From assembly GCA_036937835.1 (NCBI GenBank), contig CM072877.1, positions 6,834,501 to 6,898,500 of the forward strand: DNA of 64,000 nucleotides, read 5' to 3'. A program made the translations under genes and the position numbers. The notes beneath the pieces are model-generated. The model was not told where the DNA came from. It did no database searches and saw only the letters and a list, made by a program, of their open reading frames with translations. The DNA is from Pampus argenteus. Its lineage: Eukaryota > Chordata > Actinopteri > Scombriformes > Stromateidae. Positions 1 through 13,496 of the stretch are shown in pieces (the stretch's first letter is position 1; each line of letters opens with the position of its first letter).

Positions 1-184
1 TTTTATATAGGTTCTATAAGTTGTATTATACATACATACATACATACATATACAAATATGAATCTTTGTCTAATCACTTGTTCAGCTAATCCTTTCAGAG
101 CTGCCTTTGGGTTGTCAATAGCCTTTGAATCAATGCAGCAGTGCATCCATAGGCCTATTTACTAAGACTAATATTTAAATTAAA

Positions 185-397
<213 letters not shown>

Positions 398-525
398 CTT
401 GAGCGCAGCAGGGGTCCAGCCCGTTTGCGGGGCTTGGCGCTCTGTCTCCGGTACTGCATCCAGCCACAGACCAGTTCGTGCGCGATCATCACGTACAGCA
501 GGAAGATGAGCACTGCGGGATCCAT
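398..525 (-). CDS. First coding exon of an unassigned small membrane protein (partial)
   Basis: An ATG at 525 (minus strand), directly preceded by an in-frame TGA, opens a 42-codon stretch beginning MDPAVLIFLLYVMIAHELVC and continuing GWMQYRRQSAKPRKRAGPLL. It ends at AAG|GTGTGTG, a plausible splice donor, so the rest lies left of the window. Residues 4-15 are a hydrophobic segment followed by a strongly basic stretch, which fits a short N-terminal membrane anchor with a cytosolic basic tail. The exon is GC- and CpG-rich, unlike the AT-rich flank beyond it. I do not recognise the family. The donor is the first GT of a long GT microsatellite, which is unusual. It could also be a chance open frame in a CpG-rich segment. 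Confidence 0.4.
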
Positions 526-2465
526 TCAGCTGCACGCACCGCTGGGTGAGAACCGTGCGGTGCATAAAAAAAAAAGAAAAAAAGGAAAAAACGGTCCAGG
601 TGAGAAAGAGCAGCACCGGGGCTGCAGGCGGCGCGGGGTTGCAGTCTTGTGCAGAATAAGGATGATGGTGATGATGATGATGATGATGAGGAAGATAAAG
701 AAAGAGTCCTCGTGCCCAAGTTGCCACGTGTCCACTCCAACTTCAGGCGCGAGACACAAACGGCTGCAGCATTGGGCGCACGCGCTTCATCCATCACATC
801 ACACCATCCTCCAAAATCAACAGTTCACCCGAGTGAAAACGGTGATTTTATTTCTCTCTTTCTCTTACTGACAGCAAACGAGAGTCACGGTGACAACTGC
901 ATAGAGGGGACATCGGAGGATGTTGCCGTAGAGACGCGACCGTTGCTATGGACAGGATGTCGTCATCCCCTGCCTAAAGATGAACGAGGCATTTGACCAA
1001 ATGCAGCCTTACAGGGAGCTACCAGTCAAGAACACGCATGACTGTGCTTTATGAGGCTATGTCACCCATCCTCTGACACTGCCTGCAGTTCATTTCTTTT
1101 AGAAATATTCGTTTTAAACCACAGATAAATCTTTAGTCTCAAACATTGTGGGATATGGAGCATATACATATATCAATACTGTCTCATCAGCAGCCAAATG
1201 TAATATAATGAAAACAGAAAATCAAAAAATTCAAAATGGAAAAGATGTTGCAAAAGCATATAGTATAGGACGTCGACTCTAAATAGTCAATTAATTAAAG
1301 GTTAGTCAATTATCAAAGATCTCAAACATTAATTGTATATTAATATTCATATTATATTAAACTTCTGCACTATGTGTTCGCAGAAATATTTGAAATTTCA
1401 CTTTAAACACTTTCATTTCTAATCACCAGAAGCTCATTTTTACCCCCAAAATATTTCCTATCTCATGCATGATGCAGATATTTATTTTCCCCAGTCAACC
1501 AATTTACTCTGAGTGAAAAAAACAAACCACTCAGACACGAGTGTTTCAAGGCTCAAGTTTAATTCATTTATCATCAGAGTTCAAGTATTTCTTGTTTCAA
1601 AGCAGAGTAAATGTTCCCCTTCAACACATCTAAAGCAATACCTCCTTCTTACAGTCTTTTTCCAAACAACAGCATCACAGCATGTCCACAACTTCTTTGT
1701 AATCTCACTACTATTATTTTATACTTTCCACAAGGTCTGTTTACAATAATTCTTTTCTTTTTTTTTCTCTTTCACTTCAGAGGGACATTCCAGCGATTTA
1801 GCATTGCCCTTCTATAAGGTTGTGGAATATGTGAGAGCCATATAAGAGTCAGAGATATGCTGATTTACAATATCTAATATGAGCCAAGCTCTACTTGCAT
1901 AATGCACTTTAATAGCATCTTTCTTTACACCCTCCCTGCCTGGTAAACAAGTCTTTCAATCTTTCTGTTGTAAGTGTGTAGATTTCCTGCTAATACGTAT
2001 AAGCTCTGCATCAAGCAAGTGTCCCTTTAACCTATATAAAAAGGATTTACCATATTCATGTATAGAGCTTGACCTGTCCTAGACACTGTTGGAACTCCTT
2101 TAGAGATCCTCCTTAAACCTGCATGCAACCATTCTGCCATTCATGGGTTATACCCAGTCTTGATTTCAGGAAATTAATTTCCATCCATGAAATGTTACAT
2201 GTTGTCCTTCTGACTTCCATCTGTCCGTCCACAGGCAGAGAGCTGTGACCCCTGGGGGCTCCATCAGATCTGAGGCAGATCTGCACTCATTAGGTCTTCT
2301 TCAGCATTTCAGTATGTGGGCTATGTTTGGTGTTTAGTGTGTGTGTGTGCGTGTGTGTGTGCGTGCGTGTGTCATGTGAAGACGACACAAGCAGTTCTTC
2401 TGCTGTGATATCGCCTAAATTTTACAAAGCCACCTTTGGGTGGCAAGACCACCACTCCTCCCGCC
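526..2465. other. Intergenic region and mamdc4 3' flank
   Basis: No coding exon seen. 526-620 is still CpG-rich and may be promoter or 5' UTR of the exon at 398-525. It also holds a short GAT/ATG-type repeat near 660-690. Beyond 1000 the DNA is AT-rich. A (GT)n tract sits at 2337-2371. The part next to 2466 should be mamdc4 3' UTR. Confidence 0.6.
1481..1486 (-). terminator. Possible mamdc4 polyadenylation signal
   Basis: AATAAA on the minus strand, about 980 nt beyond the mamdc4 stop codon. It is the only canonical hexamer I found in this flank, so a 3' UTR of about 1 kb is possible. A closer variant signal (ATTAAA near 1908) is an alternative. Confidence 0.3.
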
Positions 2466-5312
2466 TCACGCCACCTCCACGTCAGCAGAGACCTGCAGAA
2501 ACACAAGAAGAAGAGTCAAATCTGTCAGCGAACACAACTTTTATCTGCCCATAAACGGGTGAAGGAAGGACAATAATTTGTCAGTAAACAGTCAATAGTT
2601 TCATGTATAGAAGCCTGAACAAACATGTTTGAGAAATAAAACAGAACTCTATAGGTCTACTCACAGAAACGTTGGGGTTATTGAACCCAGCTGCCATCGG
2701 ATGGTTCTGCACTGCTGGAACCTTCACATGGTCCTGCTGAAATGAACATATGATTAACCATGAATAAGACATAATACAGAAAGGAATAAGCTACATTATA
2801 TCCACAATGTACCCACAATCCACCTGTGGGTACAGGTAGCTGGTACATTTACTGTGGCTGGTTGGTTAGTTTCTAGTCATCTACTGTTACATTATCCTCT
2901 CCAACTATATTACAATGGTAAGTTTGTGCTTGTGCTAAAAGCTATGATGTGTAAATTATAGACGTTACAGGCACTAAAGGGTTGTTTTTGCTGAGTTTTT
3001 CTTTTTCTGAAACTGACATGACTTGACTTACAACTAGTTTATTACAGCTTGGGTCATGGAACATGTCAACATCGGAGTCTGAGGAAGATCAGCATACAGA
3101 CTCAAGTTGTAAAAAAACAGAATGAGTTGGAATGAGTTTTTTTTTTTTTTTTTATCATTATGTTATCAAAAGTTTTAATGTCATTAACTCACCGTGAGGT
3201 CTGGTTCATATCCTTCATTACTGAAACCATCAGCTGGGGAAGATGATGGTAGTAGAGCATTCACTGCCTGTCGGGTCCGCAGGTAGTAAAACAGCAGGGC
3301 GACCATCGTGCCAATCAGCAACAGGACCACGATGACAGACGCTGCAATGCCTCCTGTATTGTCTCGCTTTGATGAGGCTACAGCGGAGACGTGAAAAAAA
3401 TGTTAAGACTTTAGAGAATTGTGCTGAAGGCAACAGGAACGTGTTAGATTTCAGGTAGGAGTATTCAGTTTAAGGCGTTTTAACGGTTAACAAATACCAC
3501 TGTCAGTGGTATTATAATAATAATATATTATAATAGTCAGTAAAAACACGTGTGCTGTTAGCACTTATTTGGGCTGAAAAACACGTAAAACCAGAGGACA
3601 TTCTTACTTGTCACTGCATCTGTGACTTTGTTTGCGCAGTCGATCCCGACTGTGTACTCGATGTCGTCCAGAGCTACGACGCCTGAAGTGCCTTTGATTC
3701 CTTCAAAAACAATCTGTTAACAACACAACAGCAGAGACACAGCAGTAGTCAGTATCTCAACTGCAACAATTTGTCTATGATAAAGTCATGCAGAATTTGA
3801 TGCAACATTTCTTGTGCTGTACGTAGACAAACAGAATGGGGCTAAAATGTTAATAATCACCTTAACATGTTAATAATCACTTTATTGGTATTCAGTGTTT
3901 TGTAGCAGGTGAGAGTCTAACCTGGTATTCCTCAGTAGACGTGATGTTTACGTCGAAGCGTTTCCACGGCCCTCCCAGTTCACCCACCACCAGCAGCTGC
4001 TGGAGACGACCTCCAGACAGACTCCATACCTTCAGCTGGCTGTCCGCTGCGGACATTAAAAAAAAAAAATAATAATAATAAAAGTGGGTTGTTACAAAAA
4101 TCATAAAAAAGGGAAATGCACCTAAAAATGAGATTAAAATCTGGATGAACCAAACTTCCTTAAAGATTCGTTTAGGACTTACATGAGTACGGCTTGTAGG
4201 CCCAGAATTTCAGGCAGGTGCCTTTGGTCGGGGGCAGGTGAGGGCTCAGCAGCTGGGCATTTTGATTGGCTGCTGTCCGGTTGCTGCTCGGAAAGAACAG
4301 GAAGTGACCTGGCGAGAAGAAAAGGGAAGGTGGATAACTTTACATTGTAGGATGTTTTTTTTTTTTGTACATGTTGGATCAACAAACTCTGTCTGGTTTA
4401 CCTTTCTCTGTTCCCAGGGTGTGGTCCCCAGCAGGGGTGGAGTAGTGCCTCTCTGCCTCCTGACTCGTCAGTTCCCAATCCAGTTTGTCCATTTTGACAT
4501 TTTGAGTATTGCTCCAGCTGCACAGCCCTGTCTCCAGACTGCACTTAGAATCTAAGACATTCGACAGAACAAACGTGTATATAACACAAAGTCCTTTATT
4601 TGGTGTGGACAAATGTGTGAATGAATCAAGTCCATTTGAATTTGTTGCCACTAATTGTTAAAAAAAATAAAGTCTGTGATTCACTTTCATTTTGATGAAG
4701 CTGATACGAACCTCGATTCTCACATGGATGAGAGGAAAAGAAGATGTCATCAACCGCAACATGAGTGCCTTTCCCTCCGGCTCCTACCACCTCAAACTCC
4801 AACTACACAACAAAACCAGCACAAGATCAGACCGGTTTTAAACAGCAAACACAAGATTCAGCATATTAAAGTTCTAACTAATCTAACTAATCAATTCTCA
4901 AAAGCTTCTGTTCTGTTGGAGAGTTGTGATATTTCAGATTTAAGAAGTGTCGACAATACAGAAACTAAATGGGACAGAGCAAGGCAAAAGTAATATGTTG
5001 AAAAGACCAGGGAGTCTATCTATACAGAGTATATTAATTAGAAATAAATCATTTATTTTGATATACTTTTAAAAATAATCGCTTCATAAATTATTTTCAA
5101 TGCATAAACTAATTACGTCTGTTATCATTGACCACTTGAAAAGCCTATAATTGTCCCAGCGTCCCTCTCCAGCCTCCACACCGTACCTGCCAGTCCACAA
5201 GGGCACTCGAGATGTTTCCGTTGCCATGGCGCCAGACGTCTCCCTGGTTCAGACTGTCAGAGAAGATCTTCACCCTCGCTCGCTTCTCTGGCTTCACATA
5301 CACTGTCAAATA

Positions 5313-5352
<40 letters not shown>

Positions 5353-8300
5353 CATATCGTGTTTTTCTGTAACTTTTTTGTGTGTTTTGTGTTTTTCAGC
5401 GTGTGCAGGTGTCTCACCTGGATTCACTCCACCCATGTGATACCAGAAATGCACACACTCTGTCTTAGTGGTTCCTTGGCGAACAGGAGAGGTGAGGACT
5501 GTAGTACTGCCAGAGGGAAAGAGTGTTGCGTCGGTGTTCACCATCATGTAGAAACCTGAGCACAGACCAGGCAGAGGACTCCTTGTTTACACACACTTAG
5601 GACCAAAATGTTTTGTTCTTCCTGTTTTAAATCATTCTAAACATTTTGAGACTAAATTATTTAAAAAGTTGATTAAAAGCTGATAACGGATAAATCTATA
5701 ATGAAAACTGTGTTATTTGTTACTAGTTGAATGTATGAATATCTTTTATTATATGTTTTCTAATTTTTTGTTGCTCTTAAGTTCTTTATGTATTTGAATA
5801 TTTATTACACATCTGAATATTCATCTTATTTACCCTGTTCAGACTCCAGAGTGTGGTCGGTTTTGGGCCCAGTCGTTGTCGCGCTGTGTCCGTTGCGGTG
5901 GAGCCAGTGAACTTGACCAGAGCTGGTGAACCCACACTTCTGACCCTCAAAGGAACACATCCTCGGCACGGTGCACGGACTAGCAAGGAACGTCACATCA
6001 TCAATGGCCACCCGCCCGTCAAAGCCGGAGCGAACTGCTTCAAACATCAGCTGTTGGCAGGTCAACAGTCGGACAGGGTGAGTAGAAAAACAAGAAAGTT
6101 CTGTTTTTGACATTTTACCATAAAGATTCCCAAAACTGCAAACCGCTTCTCTTTTCTTCTCTGATATTACAGATAGATTGGGTGAATTTTAAGATACCGA
6201 TTAGTATTTTCAGGCTGACTGTTAATACCGTACCTGAAAGTTTGTGAGCTGATGCGGTACTGGGCAGTGCGCTTCATGCCAAGTGTTGCCATGAGCTCCA
6301 CTGCGGGTCCAGAGGATGCTCTCATAACCGTTGTTACCCAACAGCTTCACATTCAGAGTACCTGGATGGGATCAGTGGGTGGAAGAAGAAGACGGGTGGG
6401 GGGGAATAACCAATTAGGTGAAATTCAATCACAAACCAACATGGCTCGACTGGCTCAACAGCTCACCTATGTTCGGCCCGTAGAGTTTGTAGAAGAAGGA
6501 CAGGCAGTAATCTGAAGAACCTGCTAACTGCGGGTATGAAAGTAAACGTCCAAACGCACCGCGAAGCGATGAACTCCACATGTCCACAGCAAGACTTCTG
6601 CCTGGACATTGACAGAAAAGACGGGAATATCAGTAACAGTTAATATACTGCAGTCATACTGTATCTTCTTTATGTTATTGATGCAATTTATGAACAACAA
6701 TATTTAACCTAGTTAAAATATATAGAAATATCTTAATGTCTATAGTAAGTTCAGATGAAATAAATATTTGTTGTTACTGCATGTTTCCTGATACAGGCTG
6801 ATGATGAGTATAATAGCTTAAAGGCTGTTTTGGGACTAGAATAACTAATAAATTTTATATCGCAAAAATATGAAAATATATGCATAGAACTCATTTTAGC
6901 AAATATTGGTAGATTATAAGAAAGAGAATTACTCTTCTATGTGTACATAAAATGATTTAAATGGAGATAACACCAGAGACAACTAAAAATGACTGTTAAT
7001 GCTGCACTAATGGCATTATTATTGTACCAAACCATGATTCCAATATTCCAGTATTCCTTATTCTATATGAGATATAATTAAAATGTTTTCTATGAGTGAA
7101 ACCAAGGTAGGTTGAAGGTGAAGTATGTGTATCTACTAAGAAGCACGCTGGTATATTTTAGTATATATACTTTATTTTTAAATGACATTACCGATCCCTA
7201 TGGTATGGTCCATCCCATCAAGCACCGTCCAGTCAAAGTTGTCGCTGTTGTCCTGATACCATCCACACAGTCCATTCTCAAAGTTACATGACAGCGCTGG
7301 TCAAAAAAAAAACAAAAACAAAAAAAATCCCACAAAGGCACCAATGTATTGAGATATGTACAGGTATTCAAATATATTCAAATATTCATTATGCAGTATC
7401 GTGTGTGCATTTTGTACCGAGTTACCTGTTGGAGAAGATGGGAAATAATCAGCATGGCAGCTGATGAAGTGAACGTTTTTCACTTTAATCTTGGAACATG
7501 GACACAGTTTCACAGCCTGAGCTTCGAGCGCCAGCTGATGAAGATAAAATGAAAGAAAAATGAGTGAAAAGGGCATTCATGTAATCAACACATAAGGCTT
7601 TTACACTCATGATTACATTCAAGTAATAGACATGAGCCTCTGTTCTCCTCACCTGGAAGCGATCTTTCCTGGCTCCAATAGTTATATTAACCTGTTTCCA
7701 CGCCTCCTCCTCTGTTCCCGTCTTCCCACTGAACTCCCACAGCTTAGGCTGCAAGCCCAGCATGCTGTCAATCACCCTGACTGACAGCTCACCTGCAGCA
7801 GAGAGGCGTAATCAGTTATATTAAAAGATCCAAATTATTTTTTCCAGTTAGCGCAAAATCAAAGCTGAGGGTACAAGCTGGGCCGGAGGGGCCCAGGAGG
7901 GGGGTCCGTGTCTGGGCCTCAGTCAGTTGCTGGCCCGGGGCTTTGGTCACATACAGGTACTTCTCTAAGAAACACAGAGAGGTGAAGAAAACAGTGAGAG
8001 CAAATCATCACGTAAGAGAGAGAAATGTTTAAACGTGCTTTTTTTTTTTTTTAATAGTAATGATCAATAATTAAAGAAAGTGATGAAACCTTCGGTTGTG
8101 AAATTTTCATACAGCACCCAGCCTTGACTCCCAATGCTGGTATCAGTCCAGCCTGAGCTGCCCTCAGCGTAAGAGAAATCCCCTGCAGAAATCGTTCATG
8201 GAGACATCTTATTCAAAATATCTGACAGTTATGGTAATAAAAGCATTATTGTTTTTCAAAAATTGGGAAAAAACAGTTTTGTTTTTTTTTAATTGCAGTG

Positions 8301-11300
8301 TGATTATGATTTATACAAACTGCCTGTAAAACCATCACATTTCCACCAGCAGGTTCTTCTTTACTGGAACTTAATATATAAGCATGATTTTACTCCATCT
8401 AATGCATGCCTGTGGAATAACAGGTATATTTTGACTAGCCAGAAATCCTTGTTTTTTTGGAACTTGGATTGAATGAGGAATATGGGCTGTAACCCATTTA
8501 ATTAGTGAGATTTATGTGGTAAATTTGATCTTTTTCCTTTATTGTTTATGCTGCTTGAAAAAGACCCTGATGCTTAGTCAACCGAATTTTGGTTTTATCT
8601 ATAATAACAATATCAGTGTTACATTTTTGTATTATTGAAATATGTTTTAAGAGTAAAAGTCAAAATGTAAAAAAAATACACAGCAATCACAAAATGTCAT
8701 TATTATTGTAAAAAAAATAGGAAACTTTTTAACCGACCAAAGTAAATGTATTCTTATTGGACAGAATAAAAGCAATTAAAAAAACATTAAGGATACTCAT
8801 TATAATAATAAATCTGTTTGCACAAAATACTTCAGCAACCTTATTACACATTCACAAATTCAAAATATTAATGACCCTTATTTGATCCTATGCTCGTGGC
8901 TCCTGAGGCCCTAAGCTGGCTCATAATTGCTTTTCAACCTTTGCAAACTTGACGATAAAAGCAAAACTGGTTAAACAGGATAAAATGAACTCACCGCATT
9001 TGGCTTCATCATCTGCTGGTGAACAGTCGGGGTGAAAATCGCACATCTTGTCTGGTTCGGTGCAATCGTGTCCAGGAGGTTTTGGGAAATTCGCAAAGGA
9101 ATAATTTGCTGTTGAAGAAGAGAGTGTGAGTAGGAAGGAGACACTTATTCTTACTTTTTAAATGTGTGTAATTACAAAATCTTTTTTTTAAATTAGAAGT
9201 TCAGACAGTTGAAGAGATTACCAGATGATAAGCGGCATTCGGGAGACAACACAATGCTGTCGATAGCGATACCTCCATACGCAAAGTCCCTGATTGCTGC
9301 CATTATTACAATCTATAATGAGAGGAAATTCAACATTGGTAATTGTATTATTCCTTACTTCTATTCATCAATATTTAGGTTTTAAATGTATTACTGTTAT
9401 CTTCTGTACACCCACAAACTCAGGTGAAGCACTCACTTGGAAAGTAGAGTTGGTGACAATCTCCACCTCTGCCTTCACCCAAACATCGCCCAGGGCTCCA
9501 GCCCTCTCCCACACCGGGTAGATATTACGATCCGCCACCAGCACTGTCAGGCCGCCGGACCTCGGCCCGAACTGGTGAGTGTACATCACCATCTAAAGCG
9601 AGAAGACACGGGAAACATGTTGAATTAGGTTCAAAATCTGTTTAAAAAAACACATTTTCTTAATTTGAATTTTTGTAAACATGATGGGATGACAATTGGA
9701 GTCTCATAGTCATTTTCTTTTCCATATTTTTAATTTTTAAGAGACTCAGTACCTATAAGTTAAGTGAGACTGCATAAAAAGTACATGAGTAAATGAGTAA
9801 AATAAAACCTCTCTCATTGAATAGGGAATGCACTTGGGGCTCACCTTGCAAGGATATGAACTACTGGTGGGTTCAAGGATCGGACTTTGGAAAGCTGCCC
9901 AGTCATTTTCCAGACCACCAACAGGAACGGTGACATAAAGGAAGTGACCTGCAATAATAATAATAAAAAAAAAAAACATTAACTATGAACAACAGTTTGG
10001 TTTCAACAATGAAAGAACACACTGTACTGACTCTGATTGGTCAGATATGATACCTGATGCGCTGTTGGTGGAATGATCCCTGCCTGGTCCTTGCAAAGGG
10101 TCCATCATGGTGATGTTTTCCTGACTTGTCCGTACCCATTTCAGTTTGGACAGTGACCTCAAGTCCCAACCACACAGGTCCTCCTCGAAGTCGCAGCGCC
10201 AGTATTCATCTGGAGACACAACGACAACAACAACACAATCTCACTGATCACTGGATGTACATACACATGTTGTGAAATGTACTGTGTTTCTTGTCTCTGA
10301 ATATGAGGCATATTGTGGAATGATGGAAAGTGTATCCTATACAGAGAGCGTTATTTCAGTGACAGCAGGTTCTCTGCTGGCAACTGATTTCTCACCACAT
10401 TTGTTCTCATCAGTCCTGTCGCCGCAGTCATCGCTGCCGTCACAGACCTGCCGCTCCTCCACGCAGCCCTCACGATCACACTCCATCATCCCTGCTGGAC
10501 ACTCTTTACCAAGGAGGGGTACTGATGATGTAATGAAAGAAAAACATCAGTTACATCAAAATAATAATCGTGATTATGACAGTCAAACTTGATGTGTGTA
10601 TTCTTTGTATGTTATATATTTTTTGAATTCTTGGCATAAGAAAATGAATGTTACAAATTACTTTTCCACAGCCTTGCAATTTTTTAAGTCATCTATTTAT
10701 AAGGCAGAGGTGACATGTGAAAGAAATATTAGATTGCACTCACAGGGCAGAGCACAGTCCAGAAACTCCATCTGGTCTATGGCTACATCGTCTCTTCGTC
10801 CCTCAGAGCGCTGCGAGTAAAGATGGATTCGAAAGGATGTGGGAATACGGCCCAGAAATATGGTGGCCTCTCTCCAGCCGCGCACACTGGTAGCCTCAGG
10901 ACGCCACGCTACGGCTTCTTTAGAGTCAGGGTAATGGATAGACGCCCACAGGGGTGTGGAGCCCAGTCCTGTGTTGCCTTCACAGGCAATGACAGACATT
11001 TTTAATTTGGTTTCAATGTACACAACTATAAAATGCAGTAAAGCAATCAATTGAAAAACCAGAAATTACAAACAAACATTTACATATGTAAAATGCATAC
11101 ATATACTGCTAGTAAATATGAAATCGTGTCGTACGAGAAGCTGGTCGAGGTCAGCAGTTTTACCTGAATCCCACAGGAAATATCGGAGACGAAGACGACA
11201 TGTTGGCGAAGACTGTTTCATCTCTGGAGAGACTAAAAGTGTCCTACTGGGAAATGCTGTCTTCACTGCACTCACTCCCATAAACCAACCTGTGTGATGT

Positions 11301-13432
11301 CAAATTATACATTTCAAATGTTGTTGTTACTGTTTTAACCAAAGCATCTCATTAATATATATATTCTATTAGCAATATAACAAATGACCACCTCTAACAT
11401 ACATAATGGACAATTATATCAAATTTATAATCCGAGGATAATGTTTTAAAATCTTCCAAGTAGAAGTGAAGTTTCCATTATTTCTTTTTTCATACTCTCT
11501 TTTTGACATGTTAGAATCTGATATTTCTGTCTTCAACACATGTCCTCCTGTTAGGTGATGACTCCCAGCTGCTGGGAAGAGAGAGAACGCTGTGGTTATA
11601 GTTGACCTTACAGCTGCAGAGAAATTACTGGTTGTTGAAGCTGGCTGTGAAAGTCAGCCCCATGATCCTTAAATTACACACTACATCAGTGCATTTCATG
11701 TTAGAAAACCTTAGTCACGGGCTGTTCTGTTGCCATTTACAGCATGGAAGATGCTAACCTAATTTTGTGCATCTTTTCAGTATGTATTTGTTGTAGGAGG
11801 AGTGGTGGTTGCTATAGAGACATATCTCAAAAACAGGCAAAATTGTTGATTGAAAAGAGATGAGTGGCTGCGTATTAAAGTACACCTGTAGCTGTCCCGA
11901 TGGTGAAGTCAGAGGACGGTCCGCTGTCGGGCAGCAGGTCGCCGCTCTGACGCCTCTCCCAGCTGTATTCTGCATCCAAGGACTGGAAAGACCATCCACA
12001 CATCCCCGCGTCCTCAAAGTCACACTCAAACGCCTTCCCTCTGTAGCCTTGGATGGAGTTAAAAAAACAAGAGTCAACTATTGTATTATGTTACTAAACA
12101 AGTAATACAATTAGATTTTCTATCAGTGCGTTTGAAGTGCTTCAGTAAGTTACTGTTTGACTAGTTTGAGAAGGGAAGAACCCACTTTGCCATGAAGAAA
12201 AGATCTTTGTCTTTAATTTTAATTTTTGCCCGCCAGGCCTGAATTTTGTCATATCATTATATTCATGTGCTACTTCTTGATTTATATCAAATGTAAATGA
12301 TGTAAAAGTCATTATTATTAGATCAGGGGGCTCAGCCTCAGTAGATACACTGCCCTCTTGGTAAGTGAAGAAGTTAGGATACTTTTGATACGTTGCAGTT
12401 TTCAGCAGTGTGTTTTGAACATGTTTAAATGTCGGAAACGTACCACAGTCCTGTTCATCGCTGCAGTCGGAACAGTCACACACAAAATCACATCTCTGCT
12501 CGCTCAGACATGGATTAGCCTGTGAACCAGCAGCTGTGTCACAAGATAAAACATCAGAAGACAGTGTTACTTCTTTTAAGTTCAATCATAAAAACTCAGC
12601 AAATGATTAAACTCTGTTTAAACATTCAACGTTTTCTGAAGTGATTTTTATTCAAACATCAGATTATGTCTGTGTCTGTTCCAGTCAGGGGTAAAAAACC
12701 TTTGTTTTAGGACTAACTTAAAAACTGTGAACATATCCTTTAATATGCAAAGTAACAAATAAGCCTTCAAAACATTTTTTTTTTTAAATAAAAAAAATTA
12801 AAAAAGCACTATATTTTTTTTCTCTTATCAGTATTCGATTCTGTCAGAGATTTATGGCACATCTTATGCCAACAGGCCCAAAGGCCATGAGAGAAGTAAT
12901 CAGATTATCGCAAGCAAAATGTCATCTGTTCATCCAAAGGTCTCTGATTAAGACTCAAGACTTTGTGCTTCATCAGCACAACCACTGGAAATTAGACACA
13001 ATATATTGATATATTTTACTTTAATGATTTTATGATGCTTGTATGTTTTTTTTCTTTTATACTATCTTTACATTAGTAAATGTTCATATTGGATGCAATT
13101 ATGCATGTAGCTAATTTAGCTTTTCTACATTTTTTCATTTTCAAAGCAAAAAAAAACCAACAACAACAAACAAACAAACATCTTATATCTGTTTTTAAAG
13201 CCTCATTTTGAGTAGCAAAGAACCAGAAAGTGACCCAGCCAGAAATCTGAACCCTCAACCAACTTTTCAACAATGTGACTTGTGTTTTTTCCCACTTCAC
13301 TCAAGCTGAGTTCAGCCCAGCAATCAGTTAAAAAAAAATTCCACAACTTTTGAATGGAGTTTGGCTGTATGTGTACTCACCCCATTGCAGACTCAACAGC
13401 AGAAAAAGGCCCGAGCTCCTCAAATGTAGCAT
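2466..13432 (-). CDS. mamdc4: MAM domain-containing protein 4 (apical endosomal glycoprotein, endotubin-like)
   Basis: A type I membrane glycoprotein of the epithelial apical endocytic system, by family knowledge. I read 29 coding exons, from high to low coordinate: 13381-13432, 12444-12533, 11886-12038, 11164-11289, 10744-10977, 10396-10521, 10054-10209, 9845-9948, 9437-9592, 9222-9312, 8995-9108, 8090-8182, 7845-7964, 7653-7792, 7426-7534, 7192-7296, 6467-6601, 6234-6361, 5834-6050, 5418-5555, 5187-5314, 4712-4802, 4402-4551, 4183-4308, 3922-4046, 3608-3713, 3193-3377, 2665-2736, 2466-2492. They total 3597 nt in frame, or 1198 residues. Order: signal peptide (MLHLRSSGLFLLLSLQWG); LDLa 1 (about 24-48); MAM 1 (49-219); LDLa 2; MAM 2 (261-430); LDLa 3; MAM 3 (468-622, degenerate); MAM 4; MAM 5 (from about 777); MAM 6 (936-1105); one membrane helix around 1113-1136; short tail with GFNNPN, stop TGA at 2466. 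MAM hallmarks CxFE...CGW and AIDD are clear in most repeats (for example GRVAIDDVTF). All introns are GT-AG except the 13-14 junction, where no GT donor exists. Human MAMDC4 is of similar length. Confidence 0.93.
3846..3886. repeat. 20-bp tandem duplication in a mamdc4 intron
   Basis: Two near-identical copies of ATGTTAATAATCAC plus flank lie head to tail, 20 bp apart, in the intron between the exons at 3608-3713 and 3922-4046. Confidence 0.6.
5321..5350. repeat. (AC)15 microsatellite abutting a mamdc4 splice acceptor
   Basis: Fifteen AC units in the 103-nt intron 5315-5417. In the transcript this is a UG repeat ending 4 nt before the CAG acceptor of the exon at 5187-5314. Confidence 0.95.
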
Positions 13433-13483
13433 CTCTTTCTACCACCAGATCAGTGAGGGTCTGAACACACAACCTGGAAAGTC

Positions 13484-13496
13484 TTTACTAGTTAAC
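13484..13496 (-). promoter_or_regulatory. HNF1-like site upstream of mamdc4
   Basis: Minus-strand GTTAACTAGTAAA, 52-64 nt upstream of the mamdc4 ATG, matches about 10 of 13 positions of the HNF1 consensus GTTAATNATTAAC. HNF1 drives many intestinal and renal epithelial genes, which fits the known epithelial role of endotubin. The functional reading is inference. Confidence 0.35.
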
